Position numbers and translations under genes: made by a program. A stretch of DNA of 64,000 nt from Ruminococcus sp. (lineage in GTDB: Bacteria; Bacillota; Clostridia; Lachnospirales; Lachnospiraceae), in NCBI GenBank assembly GCA_013911065.1, contig JACERV010000006.1:62001-126000 (forward strand), written 5' to 3'. Position 1 is the stretch's first letter. The number at the start of each line of letters is the position of its first letter. A model generated the notes under the pieces. It did no database searches, was not told the DNA's origin, and saw only the letters and a program-made list of their open reading frames with translations. Below, one piece after another: positions 16,055 to 24,178 of the stretch.

Positions 16055-16928
16055 TCTTCTTCACCTTCTTCTTTCTGTCCATACCGATAACTAATATGAT
16101 TAAAAACAGTACCGCCGTAATCAATTTCATGTCCTGTGGTTCAAAAAACTTTAACGCTGCCGCAACACAGGCTTTATAAATCACAGAGCCTATGAGAACT
16201 GCTGCAGTTGCATTGAAAAACCGGATGTTCTTAAACAGACTTGTTCCAATGATTACACTGGCAAGGCCAATTACAATCGCTCCAGTTCCGCTTGAAATCT
16301 CAAACACTCTCTGTTCCTGGCAAAAAACACATCCTGCCAGTGCCACCAGGCCGTTTGCGATTGCAAGACCTAAAATTTTAACATTCCCCTGGTCCTTTGC
16401 AAGAGAAGTCACAAGATTTGCATTATCCCCTACTGCACGAAGCAAAAGTCCTGATTTTGTCTTCAAATATAAATCAAGCACAATTTTACTAACTGCCGCA
16501 ATCACAAGTACAATTATAAGTGCCTTATAAGAAGCAAGACTTCCTGAAAAAACTTTATTTACCAAATCATTATCAAAAATATTGTCATCCCCGAATATTG
16601 GCACGTTTGCAGTTCCGGCAAGACGTAAATTAATGGTCCACAAGGCTGTCATCATAATAATTCCTGAAAGTAAATCTCTCACTTTACATTTCACATGAAT
16701 AAGCCCTGTACAAACCCCTGCCGCTACCCCCGCTAAAAAGGAAACCGGTATTGTCAGATATGGATTCACGCCATTTGTAATCATAGTCGCTGTAACTGCA
16801 GCTCCAAGAGGGAAGCTGCCATCCACGGTCAAGTCTGGAAAATCCAGGATTTTATAGGTAATATATACTCCGAGAGCCAGTATCCCGTAGATCAGCCCCT
16901 GTTCTAAAATTGTTACAAAAATATCCAT
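16047..16928 (-). CDS. ABC transporter permease of a tryptophan-type importer (TrpY-like)
   Basis: The 293-residue protein has about eight hydrophobic segments and belongs to the branched-chain-type permease family: ITYKILDFPDLTVDGSFPLGAAV near the N-terminus, LLRAVGDNANLVTSLAKDQGNVKILGLAIANGLVALAG, and IGLASVIIGTSLF. This is the usual partner of DUF534-type binding proteins. It is separated from the binding-protein gene by ~100 bases holding two 32-bp repeats. Confidence 0.9.
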   Translation of the reverse strand: MDIFVTILEQGLIYGILALGVYITYKILDFPDLTVDGSFPLGAAVTATMITNGVNPYLTIPVSFLAGVAAGVCTGLIHVKCKVRDLLSGIIMMTALWTINLRLAGTANVPIFGDDNIFDNDLVNKVFSGSLASYKALIIVLVIAAVSKIVLDLYLKTKSGLLLRAVGDNANLVTSLAKDQGNVKILGLAIANGLVALAGCVFCQEQRVFEISSGTGAIVIGLASVIIGTSLFKNIRFFNATAAVLIGSVIYKACVAAALKFFEPQDMKLITAVLFLIILVIGMDRKKKVKKNA

Positions 16929-16955
16929 ACATCTGCCTCCAGTTTCCTATGCTTA

Positions 16956-17019
16956 TTGAACTACTAATATTCAATAAAGTACACTCCTTGAACTACTAAT
17001 ATTCAAGAAGCATACTTTT
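16956..17019. repeat. Two tandem 32-bp repeats (family R32), locus 1
   Basis: The 19-base core TTGAACTACTAATATTCAA occurs at 16956-16974 and 16988-17006, exactly 32 bases apart, each followed by a 13-base AAG..TA..rich spacer. The same unit with the same period recurs at two other loci in the window. Here it sits in the gap between the binding-protein and permease genes. Confidence 0.85.
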
Positions 17020-17026
17020 TCTATTT

Positions 17027-18037
17027 TTAAATACTGTCAAAACTTTCTACCGCACTATTCACGAATTCTTCATCTAAAGTAATTCCCAGATTTTTTGCCG
17101 CCTCTGTATTTATATACAGCCCTGGTTTGGAAATCGTTTCGTATTTCATTTCAGATGCTTTCTTTTCCCCTTTTAATACTTCTGCTGCCATTTTCCCGGT
17201 CTGCTTTCCAAGTTCAATGTAATCTAATCCCTGGGCAGCAACACATCCCAGTTTTACCTGTTCAATTTCACTTCCAAATACAGGAATCTTCTTCTCATTT
17301 GCCTTGTCAAGAATCGTTGCCAGTGAATTTACAACAGTATTATCTGTTAAATTTGTCAAACAATCCACTCCGCCCAGAATCTCATCTGTTGCCAGTGAAA
17401 TATCTGCTGTCTGGGAAACGCCTTTCTTTACAATCGTAAATCCATAGTCTTCTGCAAGCTTTTCATATGTTTCAATTGCAGAAACAGAATTCACCTCACT
17501 TGTAGTATAAAGGATTCCAATTTTCTTGGCATCAGGCAACACTTCACGAATCATTTCCAACTGTTCTTTAATAGGGAGCTGATCGCTTGTTCCTGTCACT
17601 TCTCCTGCCGGCATCCCCTCAGCATCTGCAAGCTTTGCTGCTTTAGGGTCTGTTACTGCTGTATAAATTACCGGGATATCTGTATTCATTGCAGAATTAT
17701 ATGCTGCCTGGGCACTTGGTGTTGCAATTCCACAAATTAAATCTACTTTGTCAGATACAAATACATCACTAATCTGTTTTGCTGTTCCCTGATCTGCTGC
17801 TGCATTCTTCACTTCCACTTTCAGGTTTTTCCCCTCTTCCAAACCTGCTTCTTTCAGTCCTTCAATAAATCCTTCTCTGCAGTTGTCCAAAGAGCCATGC
17901 TCTGCAAACTGGGAGATGCCAACCGTATAGATCTTCTCCTCACTTGTTTCAGCAACCTTTACATCTTTGCTTCCACATGCCATAAGGCTCACCGTCATTG
18001 CTGTTCCTAACACTACTGCCAATACTTTCTTTTTCAT
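17027..18037 (-). CDS. ABC transporter binding lipoprotein, tryptophan-type (DUF534 family, TrpX-like)
   Basis: The signal peptide has lipobox SLMAC (Cys21). The mature part is a two-lobed binding protein of the ABC_sub_bind (DUF534) family: YTVGISQFAEHGSLDNCREGFIEGLKEAG, LICGIATPSAQAAYN, IPVIYTAVTDPKAA, GILYTTSEVNSV, and GSEIEQVKLGCVAAQGLDYIELGKQTGKMA. The start follows AAAAGGAGAATTAAATT. The upstream T-box with a UGG specifier points to tryptophan (or a precursor) as ligand and to induction when charged tRNA-Trp is low. Confidence 0.9.
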   Translation of the reverse strand: MKKKVLAVVLGTAMTVSLMACGSKDVKVAETSEEKIYTVGISQFAEHGSLDNCREGFIEGLKEAGLEEGKNLKVEVKNAAADQGTAKQISDVFVSDKVDLICGIATPSAQAAYNSAMNTDIPVIYTAVTDPKAAKLADAEGMPAGEVTGTSDQLPIKEQLEMIREVLPDAKKIGILYTTSEVNSVSAIETYEKLAEDYGFTIVKKGVSQTADISLATDEILGGVDCLTNLTDNTVVNSLATILDKANEKKIPVFGSEIEQVKLGCVAAQGLDYIELGKQTGKMAAEVLKGEKKASEMKYETISKPGLYINTEAAKNLGITLDEEFVNSAVESFDSI

Positions 18038-18074
18038 AATTTAATTCTCCTTTTCTTCCCTTTTTATTTTTAAT

Positions 18075-18215
18075 ATGTGGTTTCAAAAGCAAAGGAGCCG
18101 ATTATGCAGATTCCCTTTTGGAAATCTCTCTGATACAAGAAAGAATCTTGCTTGCAAGATTCTCCGCCTGGGTTGGGCTGCGATAGCAACACCTTCTTTG
18201 CCAACCCAGTGCAAT
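18075..18215. other. Palindrome-rich insert between the Trp T-box terminator and the trpX-like gene
   Basis: This ~140-base stretch has no plausible gene but dense secondary structure. It has a perfect palindrome AGAATCTTGC-TT-GCAAGATTCT in two arms of 10 (18142-18163), then nine-base arms CTGGGTTGG (18168-18176) and CCAACCCAG (18201-18209), and a smaller stem near 18110-18135. It directly abuts the 53-bp element at 18216. Together they make the leader ~230 bases long between terminator and start codon, unusually far, so the block may be an inserted small element. Confidence 0.5.
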
Positions 18216-18268
18216 CCCCCGGAGGGTTTTTATGTAATAGAAAAACGCAGTTCCCTATTACATAAAAA
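18216..18268. repeat. 53-bp palindromic element, copy A
   Basis: The element begins CCCCCGGAGGGTT and continues as an inverted repeat, TATGTAATAG...CTATTACATA, around a central ACGCAGTT. A second copy with compensating changes in the arms lies at 47010-47062. Its right end merges with the U-tract side of the Trp T-box terminator. Confidence 0.75.
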
Positions 18269-18510
18269 ACCGCCCCAAGCTTATAGCTTGAGACGGTAAT
18301 AAAATACAATTTTATTATCGCGGTACCACTCAAATTGACGAATTGTCCACTTTCTCACGTACTAACATACGCTCCTGATTGATAACGGGTTCGGTTCCCG
18401 ACAGCGCCTACTCTTTTCATTTCAGGCCGCCCTCGAAAGTCCATTCAGAATTAAAATCCATGCAGCAATTCCACCATCTGCTGCTCTCTGTGATTTCTTT
18501 TAAAACTTAC
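18264..18510 (-). promoter_or_regulatory. T-box leader, tryptophan specifier (UGG)
   Basis: Minus strand, in order: stem I with AGAGAGCAGCAGATGGTGGAA at its distal part and GAA-UGG-AC, where the probable specifier UGG is at 18441-18443. The T-box consensus GAGTGGTACCGCG follows at about 18319-18331. The terminator ACCGTCTCAAGC/GCTTGGGGCGGT with six U (18264-18298) comes last. Uncharged tRNA-Trp should stabilise the antiterminator and switch on the importer. Placement of UGG immediately before AC in the specifier loop follows the family rule. Confidence 0.88.
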
Positions 18511-18546
18511 TTCTCTTTCTCATCGGTTTTGCTTTTGATGTATTCT

Positions 18547-18575
18547 ATTTTAATTTCCACAACATCATTTGTCAA
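18547..18575 (-). promoter_or_regulatory. Promoter of the Trp T-box operon
   Basis: TTGACA (18570-18575) and TAAAAT (18547-18552) are separated by 17 bases on the minus strand, just upstream of the T-box leader and convergent with nothing. Confidence 0.7.
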
Positions 18576-18603
18576 GTGTTTTTTTATGGGACAAAATCTT
18601 TTT

Positions 18604-19887
18604 TCAATTATAATGCTGGCAGGATATTTCCAACTTGAACGTCTGCACCATTTCCTTCAATGTTTCCGCCTGTTTGTACAACTGGGATGATGCAGCGGCA
18701 CTCTCCTCTGACGCTGCTGAGTTTGCCTGTATCACACCAGATACCTGGGTGATTTCGTCGTTTATCCGGTCTATGCTGGAAGTTTGTTCTGTGGATGCAC
18801 TGGCAATCTTTTCTGCCAGTCCGGCGACCTCGTCTATTCCTCCCACTATTTTGTTAAAAGCATCCGCGGTAGTCTTCGCGATTTTCGTTCCGTACTCCGT
18901 TCTCTGCATAGAGCTTGCTATCATCTCTGTAGTTTCCTTTACAGCTTCTGCTGAACGGGCTGCCAGGCTCCGAACCTCGTCCGCCACAACTGCAAAACCT
19001 TTCCCGTACTGTCCCGCTCTTGCGGCCTCTATTGAGGCATTTAATGACAGTATGTTTGTCTGGAAAGCAATGTCCTCAATCGTTTTTATTACTTTTGAAA
19101 TATTCGATGCAGATATATCGATTTCATCCATAGCTTTAAGCATTTCTTCCATGTGTCTGTTTCCGTCCATTGCTCCGTCTTTGACATCATTTGCACATGT
19201 CCTGGCCATTGCCGCATTATCCGCGCTTAATTCAATCCAGTCTTTTACCTCCGTTACTGTTGCGGCAAGCTCCTGAAGAGAATCCGACTGACGGCATGCA
19301 CCTTCCGAAAGACGTGTGCTTGCTTCCGATATCTGGCCAGCTCCACTCACAACCTGACCGGACGCATCGCATATTTGAGACAGAATATGGTTATTTTTCT
19401 CTACAATATTGCTTAAGGCAATACCCAGAACATCCTTTTCCGAGTTTATTTTTACTTGGACAGTCAAATCTCCACCGGCTATTGCTTCGGCTGTCTGAGC
19501 CTGGTACCTGATGTTTTCCACCATTGTCCTGAATGATTTCATCAATTCTCCCACTTCGTCCTTTGTGAGTACCCGGACATTTGCACTTGCATCTCCCACA
19601 GACAATTGCTGTGCAATATTGTTGAGTATTTTAAGCGGCCGTACAATACTTCCGTTTAAGACCTTGCATATGATTGAGCTTGCAACAATGGATACAACAA
19701 TTAACAACAATATCACAACTGTAAAAATTGCAAAAGATTTCGATGAAATACCTGCTGCTGAATATGATCTGTAAATGGCGAAAAGACTTATCAAAGAAAT
19801 TAAAACCGTTATAATGTTTACTATGCCGAATCCTATTGCCAGTCTTTTACTAAGAGCAATTGCATTCTGTTTTCCCTGTTTTTCCAT
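18604..19887 (-). CDS. Methyl-accepting chemotaxis protein without an extracellular sensor domain
   Basis: In this 427-residue protein two membrane helices (about 15-36 and 47-72) are separated by only ~10 residues, so there is no periplasmic ligand domain. A HAMP segment (about 73-125) and a signalling coiled coil follow. The hairpin tip reads IEDIAFQTNILSLNASIEAARAGQYGKGFAVVADEVRSLA. It could sense membrane state, or a partner such as a transporter. It sits between the Trp-type and lysine importers. A GAGGGGTG site precedes the ATG. No flagellar or che genes are in the window. Confidence 0.92.
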   Translation of the reverse strand: MEKQGKQNAIALSKRLAIGFGIVNIITVLISLISLFAIYRSYSAAGISSKSFAIFTVVILLLIVVSIVASSIICKVLNGSIVRPLKILNNIAQQLSVGDASANVRVLTKDEVGELMKSFRTMVENIRYQAQTAEAIAGGDLTVQVKINSEKDVLGIALSNIVEKNNHILSQICDASGQVVSGAGQISEASTRLSEGACRQSDSLQELAATVTEVKDWIELSADNAAMARTCANDVKDGAMDGNRHMEEMLKAMDEIDISASNISKVIKTIEDIAFQTNILSLNASIEAARAGQYGKGFAVVADEVRSLAARSAEAVKETTEMIASSMQRTEYGTKIAKTTADAFNKIVGGIDEVAGLAEKIASASTEQTSSIDRINDEITQVSGVIQANSAASEESAAASSQLYKQAETLKEMVQTFKLEISCQHYN

Positions 19888-19927
19888 GTGAGCTGCACCC
19901 CTCGTTCTTGTTTTTATTCTACGCTTA

Positions 19928-19991
19928 TTGAAATACTAATGTTCAATACGGTATCCCTCCTGAACCGCTAAAGTTTAAGAGGCTATAAGTT
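19928..19991. repeat. Two tandem 32-bp repeats (family R32), locus 2
   Basis: TTGAAATACTAATGTTCAA (19928-19946) is followed 32 bases later by a decayed copy CTGAACCGCTAAAGTTTAA (19960-19978). The block is about 40 bases upstream of the chemoreceptor start codon. Confidence 0.75.
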
Positions 19992-20036
19992 TATATCGAC
20001 AGGTTTTGATATAATTTTAGTAAAATAAAAACTTTT

Positions 20037-20783
20037 TTAATTATTATCTGAATTAAGAATCCGATGCAGGAATTCTTTCGTACGTTTTTCCTTCGGATTG
20101 ACAAATATATCTTCTGCTGTGCCTTCCTCCGCAATCACACCTTTATCCATGAATATAACCCTGTCGGAAACATCTCTGGCAAAGGCCATTTCATGTGTGA
20201 CAATGACCATAGTAAGCCCTGTATGTGCCAGGTTTTTCATTGTCTTTAATACCTCACCTACCATTTCCGGGTCAAGTGCTGATGTTGGTTCGTCAAACAG
20301 CATTACATCAGGATTCATGGACAATGCACGTCCAATTGCAACACGCTGTTTTTGCCCGCCGGAAAGCTGTGACGGCTTCGCATCAATAAATCTCTCCATG
20401 CCCACCTTTTTTAGATTTTCAAGGGCTGTCTGCTTTGCTTCTTCCCGCGACTTTTTTAATACCGTAACCTGGCCTGTCATGCAGTTTTCTAAAACATTCA
20501 TATTGTTAAAGAGATTAAACTGCTGAAATACCATTCCCAGGTGAGTACGGTATTTAGGTAAATTATAATTCGGTTCCAATACATTCTCATTTTTATAGTA
20601 TATTTTTCCGTCATCCGGTTTCTCTAGTAAATTAATACACCGAAGCAGTGTTGATTTTCCTGAACCGGAAGAACCGATAATCGTCACCACCTCACCCTTA
20701 TTAACGGTAAGATCAATATCCTTTAATACCACATTTTGACCAAAGCTCTTTTTTAAATGTTCTACCTTAATAATCTCTGACAT
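20037..20783 (-). CDS. Lysine-type amino acid ABC transporter ATP-binding protein
   Basis: The 248-residue polar amino acid ATPase has Walker [11 protein letters not shown]-loop [14 protein letters not shown], signature LSGGQKQR, Walker [13 protein letters not shown] and VTHEM. It starts 12 bases after the fused binding protein/permease gene and shares its lysine-riboswitch control, which identifies the likely substrate. Confidence 0.93.
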   Translation of the reverse strand: MSEIIKVEHLKKSFGQNVVLKDIDLTVNKGEVVTIIGSSGSGKSTLLRCINLLEKPDDGKIYYKNENVLEPNYNLPKYRTHLGMVFQQFNLFNNMNVLENCMTGQVTVLKKSREEAKQTALENLKKVGMERFIDAKPSQLSGGQKQRVAIGRALSMNPDVMLFDEPTSALDPEMVGEVLKTMKNLAHTGLTMVIVTHEMAFARDVSDRVIFMDKGVIAEEGTAEDIFVNPKEKRTKEFLHRILNSDNN

Positions 20784-20795
20784 TTCTACTCCTCC

Positions 20796-22355
20796 CTATT
20801 CTTCTTCTGCAAGCGGCGCATAAGCTTCCGGCCCGTCCAGTTTCTTCTCCACCAGGCGTAAAATCCTTGTTATACTAAAGGTCAGAACAAAATAGATAAC
20901 ACAGATAATAAAATAGGTCTGGAAGAACATATAGTTTGCTCCGGCTGCGGATTTTCCTTGGAAGAATAGCTCAGTCACGGAGATGATACTCAATACTGAA
21001 GTGTCCTTAATATTAATGACAAATTCGTTGCCGGTTGCTGGCAGGATATTACGCAGTACCTGGGGTACCACAACCTTGCGCATCGTTTGACCATGGGTCA
21101 TTCCCAATGCCTGGGCTGCTTCAAACTGACCTTTATCCACTGCAAAGATACCACCCCGGACAATCTCTGACATATAAGCTCCGGTATTAATAGATACAAT
21201 GAAAAGAGCCGCTGCAGTACGATTTAAATCGAAACCAAACAGCAGTGCAGTTCCATAATAAATAACAGCGGACTGAACAATCATTGGTGTACCTCTAAAT
21301 ACTTCTATGTATACATTTAAAAGCCAGCCAAATAGTTTCTGAGATGCTCTTTTCCCCTTTTTTTCTGACATCGGTATGGTACGGTAAACACCAACTAAAA
21401 GGCCTATTATACCGCCTAAAATAGTTCCGGCCAGAGCTAAAAACATAGTCATTCCGGTTCCCCGCAAGAACAGCATTCCATTTTGCTTTAAGATTTTAAG
21501 AATTGGACTGCCTGAATCTTCATCAGATGCCGGCTGGTTCTTAATAGCCTCGTCCATAATCTTTACTCGTTCATCTTTTGAAATTCCCGCTAAAAATTCA
21601 TTAATAGCAGCTACGTCAGGATCTCCTTTTCGCATCCCAATAGCAACCGCAGTATCCTCGGGGCTTGTCTGAAATCCATCTGCCGCAGAAAACTCAATCA
21701 TCTTCAGCTTCGGATTTACGCTCTCGGCAGTAACCCCCTCCGGTCTTTCACTGACATAACCATCTATCGTCCCCGATTCCAAAGCCACCCGCATCGCTGC
21801 AAAATTATCCATTGCTTCCTGCATCTGTACACCGGGAATCTGATTAATGACTGTATAGTGGAATGTATTAAGCTGAGCAGTTACTTTTGCACCGGAAAAA
21901 TCTTCCAGACTTTTTGCATCAGCATAATCGCTGTCTGCTCTGATCACCATTACCAGATTAGACTCATAATACACATCTGTAAAATCAATCTGCTTCTTTC
22001 TTTCCTCGGTTGGGGACATACCGGCAATAATCGCATCAATTTTACCGGACTGCAGAGCCGGGGGCAAACCATCCCACTCCGTCTTTACAATCACAAGCTC
22101 GCGGCCCAGTTTCTCAGCAATTATTTTAGCAATTTCAACATCGTAACCGCCTGCATAGGATTTATCTCCCTGAATTGGCACAGCCCCATTTTCATCCGTA
22201 TTCTGTGTCCAGTTAAATGGAGCATACCCCGCTTCCATTCCTACACGAAATTCTTTCTGTTCTGTTTCCTCTGCTTGTACCTTCATTGTCAATCCTGGCA
22301 TACTTACCAGTAATAACATCAGCACCAATGACAGAATCGATAGTTTCTTCTTCAT
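20796..22355 (-). CDS. Lysine-type ABC importer: fused substrate-binding protein and permease
   Basis: The real start is MKKKLSILSLVLM, preceded by AAGGAGAAGAGG; the longer open frame upstream runs through the riboswitch. A signal peptide (about 1-28) leads to a family-3 binding domain (about 34-290: FRVGMEAGYAPFNWTQ, SYAGGYDVEIAKIIAEKLGRELV, GMSPTEERKKQIDFTDVYYESN). A His-type permease follows (about 300-510) with contact loop AAQALGMTHGQTMRKVVVPQVLRNILP. Such fusions tether the receptor to the outer face of the channel. The riboswitch supports lysine as substrate; related basic amino acids remain possible. Confidence 0.93.
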   Translation of the reverse strand: MKKKLSILSLVLMLLLVSMPGLTMKVQAEETEQKEFRVGMEAGYAPFNWTQNTDENGAVPIQGDKSYAGGYDVEIAKIIAEKLGRELVIVKTEWDGLPPALQSGKIDAIIAGMSPTEERKKQIDFTDVYYESNLVMVIRADSDYADAKSLEDFSGAKVTAQLNTFHYTVINQIPGVQMQEAMDNFAAMRVALESGTIDGYVSERPEGVTAESVNPKLKMIEFSAADGFQTSPEDTAVAIGMRKGDPDVAAINEFLAGISKDERVKIMDEAIKNQPASDEDSGSPILKILKQNGMLFLRGTGMTMFLALAGTILGGIIGLLVGVYRTIPMSEKKGKRASQKLFGWLLNVYIEVFRGTPMIVQSAVIYYGTALLFGFDLNRTAAALFIVSINTGAYMSEIVRGGIFAVDKGQFEAAQALGMTHGQTMRKVVVPQVLRNILPATGNEFVINIKDTSVLSIISVTELFFQGKSAAGANYMFFQTYFIICVIYFVLTFSITRILRLVEKKLDGPEAYAPLAEEE

Positions 22356-22417
22356 CCTCTTCTCCTTCTCAATAAAACAAACCGTTTGTAATGGTAAGAA
22401 GCACTTTCTTGTCACAT

Positions 22418-22450
22418 AAAAAAGCGCCTTCTGGAAAACCAAAAAGCGCT
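22418..22450 (-). terminator. Riboswitch-controlled terminator ahead of the lysine importer
   Basis: AGCGCTTTTTGG pairs with CCAGAAGGCGCT (12 pairs including G-U) and is followed by six U on the minus strand, ~60 bases before the start codon. It forms the expression platform of the lysine riboswitch. Confidence 0.85.
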
Positions 22451-22490
22451 TACTTCTTCTTACCCACCTCTTTTGTAAAACATAGCGCAA

Positions 22491-22672
22491 CTTAGTTTTA
22501 AAAACTAAGACAGTCCATAAGCTCTTTACTTATGTCCCAACCAGACTGCAAAAGAGATGCCCTCTGATTTCGGCGATGTTTCCTAGTTCTGCTTCTACGT
22601 GTCTCTTCACTCCACAGGGTTAATAAACCTCGCAACCTCTACCTCAATACACTGAGGTGTCTCACATATTCT
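22491..22672 (-). promoter_or_regulatory. Lysine riboswitch (L box)
   Basis: The minus-strand leader has the L-box landmarks in order: GAGGTAGAGGTTGCGA, GAGTGAAGAG, GGAAACATCGCCGAA, GTCTGGTTGGGACATAAG and GGACTGTC. A hairpin CTTAG...CTAAG closes the 3' side and could act as the switching strand. A terminator follows. Lysine should favour termination. Confidence 0.9.
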
Positions 22673-22686
22673 TTTTTCTACTTTAG

Positions 22687-22715
22687 ATTCTATGATTTTA
22701 CTGTTCCGTTGTCAA
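22687..22715 (-). promoter_or_regulatory. Promoter of the lysine riboswitch operon
   Basis: TTGACA (22710-22715), 17-base spacer, TAGAAT (22687-22692) on the minus strand, ~15 bases before the aptamer. Confidence 0.75.
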
Positions 22716-22741
22716 TAGGTGATTTCATTTTACCAATTTTA

Positions 22742-22801
22742 TCAAGATGCCCCTGTTTTCTCCAAAAGCAGCCAATTTGCACGAAACGGCCGCATCAGAT
22801 T
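22742..22801 (-). pseudogene. Relic: last 19 codons of a second LysM-GH18 (YaaH-like) gene
   Basis: Read on the minus strand the bases encode NLMRPFRANWLLLEKTGAS-stop. The intact gene at 36192-37316 ends NLMRPFRANWLLLDKTNS. The match begins abruptly at the Asn codon, five bases beyond the rsgA stop codon, and nothing upstream resembles the rest of the family. It looks like the scar of a gene whose body was replaced or interrupted by the rsgA segment. Confidence 0.75.
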
Positions 22802-22806
22802 GCTTT

Positions 22807-23883
22807 TTATCTATTGTTCTTGTCTTTGATATGCTTCTTAAATTGTTTCATTTCGCCCTTGCTGCCGAACATTCTATTAAGTTTCTCGTTTTCAAGCTGT
22901 CGGGCATTTAATCCGGCGTATGATACTTCCCGTTGCAATTTTTGATAGCTCTCAAAGCGCTTTTCGGATAGTGTGCCATTTTCGATTGCTTCCCTAATGG
23001 CGCAGCCCGGCTCTGGTCCGTGAGAACAGTTACCAAATTTGCACTGGGCGGCAATTTCTTCAATATCTTCAAAGGTTTTTGACAGGTTGCCCGTATAAAT
23101 CTGCAACTCCCGCATACCGGGAGTGTCTATGACAATGCCTCCATTTGGCAATAGCAGCAGTTGGCGATGGGTTGTGGTATGTCTGCCCTTGGCATCATCT
23201 TCCCGTATTGCACTTGTTGCAAGCACATCCTGACCCATAAGGCGATTAATAAGCGTAGACTTGCCAACTCCTGATGAACCGACAAACGCAATGGTCTTTC
23301 CCTGACCAATATAAGTGCTAATTTCTTCATATCCGTTCCCATTTTCAGAAGAACAGTGAATAACATCAACGCCCATACTCACGGAGGCAATTTCATCCAG
23401 TTTTTGTGGTAAATCATCGCACAAATCAGATTTTGTCAAAACGATAACCGGGGTGGCCATACTATCCCATGCGATTGTTAAATATCGCTCAATTCGCCGA
23501 ATGTTAAAATCTGCATTGAGCGACATGCAAATGAAGATAGTATCAATATTGGCGGCAATCACCTGTCCGGTATTTTCTGTACCGGAAGATTGCCGTGCCA
23601 AAACACTTTTGCGGCGCAGGATATGATGGATAATTGCATTGCCACCCTTTCCATCCAGCCGGTCAATCATCACCCAGTCCCCAACAGCAGGAAAGGCAGT
23701 TTGGCTGTCTGCGTTATAAGCAAGTTTTCCCGAAACACTTGCGTCTATTTCGCCGCACTCGCTGATTGTTTTGTATAATTCACGGTGCTGCTCAGTAACT
23801 CTGGCAATAAACAGGCCGTCATACATAGTCGCTTCCTGCTCAAAGCATTCAGTTAATCCATAATTTTTCAAATTGATATTCAT
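22807..23883 (-). CDS. rsgA: Ribosome small-subunit-dependent GTPase A (RsgA), long divergent type
   Basis: The 358-residue circularly permuted GTPase starts at MNINLKNYGL after AAAGGA. An OB-type domain (about 20-110, FPAVGDWVMID) precedes the GTPase with G4 VLTKSDL, G1 FVGSSGVGKSTLINRL, and G3 VIDTPGM. A zinc motif follows (CKFGNCSH...GC, about 290-305). RsgA releases assembly factors from and checks the 30S subunit. It has its own promoter and an attenuator leader with a 5-codon peptide, unusual for housekeeping rsgA, so it may be a second, stress- or antibiotic-induced copy. It abuts a relic gene end, suggesting acquisition. Confidence 0.92.
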   Translation of the reverse strand: MNINLKNYGLTECFEQEATMYDGLFIARVTEQHRELYKTISECGEIDASVSGKLAYNADSQTAFPAVGDWVMIDRLDGKGGNAIIHHILRRKSVLARQSSGTENTGQVIAANIDTIFICMSLNADFNIRRIERYLTIAWDSMATPVIVLTKSDLCDDLPQKLDEIASVSMGVDVIHCSSENGNGYEEISTYIGQGKTIAFVGSSGVGKSTLINRLMGQDVLATSAIREDDAKGRHTTTHRQLLLLPNGGIVIDTPGMRELQIYTGNLSKTFEDIEEIAAQCKFGNCSHGPEPGCAIREAIENGTLSEKRFESYQKLQREVSYAGLNARQLENEKLNRMFGSKGEMKQFKKHIKDKNNR

Positions 23884-23936
23884 AGGTTCAAAATCCTTTC
23901 GTAAAGTTATAATGCGTACCAAATAGCCTTACGACA

Positions 23937-23964
23937 ACAAAAAAGCGCAGTTCCCCACTGCGCT
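23937..23964 (-). terminator. Attenuator hairpin in the rsgA leader
   Basis: AGCGCAGT pairs with ACTGCGCT over a GGGGA loop and is followed by six T on the minus strand. It lies upstream of the rsgA start but downstream of its promoter, so it must be bypassed for rsgA expression. Confidence 0.85.
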
Positions 23965-24000
23965 GCAAAATAAACGAAAAGGTGCGGCTAAACACTTCTC

Positions 24001-24090
24001 CGGTCATTTCATAAGACATTTGGGTACACAAAAATAAGCAGGTCAAAATCCCGCCTCTGTGACACAAATAATTACCTTATCGAATGACCG
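24001..24090 (-). promoter_or_regulatory. Long-range stem enclosing the leader peptide codons (rsgA attenuator)
   Basis: The arm at 24076-24090 (CGGTCATTCGATAAG on the minus strand), which covers most of the leader peptide, is complementary at 13 of 15 positions to the arm at 24001-24015. A ribosome translating or stalled on the peptide would open this stem and change folding before the terminator. This is inferred from complementarity only. Confidence 0.6.
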
Positions 24091-24094
24091 TCAT
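24077..24094 (-). CDS. Five-residue leader peptide MTVIR of rsgA
   Basis: An ATG, preceded by AGAGGTG seven bases upstream, opens a frame of five codons (M-T-V-I-R) ending in TAA. It lies ~30 bases after the predicted transcription start. Size and site fit a regulatory leader peptide whose translation senses ribosome function, as in leaders of macrolide or tetracycline resistance genes. Too short for any homology test. Confidence 0.55.
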   Translation of the reverse strand: MTVIR

Positions 24095-24123
24095 AAACAC
24101 ACCTCTTTCTTACTAATTTATAT

Positions 24124-24152
24124 AGATTAACACCGTATCCTTCAATTGTCAA
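24124..24152 (-). promoter_or_regulatory. Promoter of the rsgA leader
   Basis: TTGACA (24147-24152), 17-base spacer, TAATCT (24124-24129) on the minus strand, placing the start just before the leader peptide. Confidence 0.7.
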
Positions 24153-24178
24153 ATTTTATTTTTTTACCTCTTATGACG

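Noticed and set aside
18070-18333. 87-codon minus-strand frame in the Trp T-box region
   Set aside because: It crosses the T-box terminator and palindromic block; these RNA structures explain the sequence.
18635-19276. 213-codon plus-strand frame opposite the chemoreceptor
   Set aside because: Antisense to the conserved MCP signalling domain; Ser/Ala-rich shadow.
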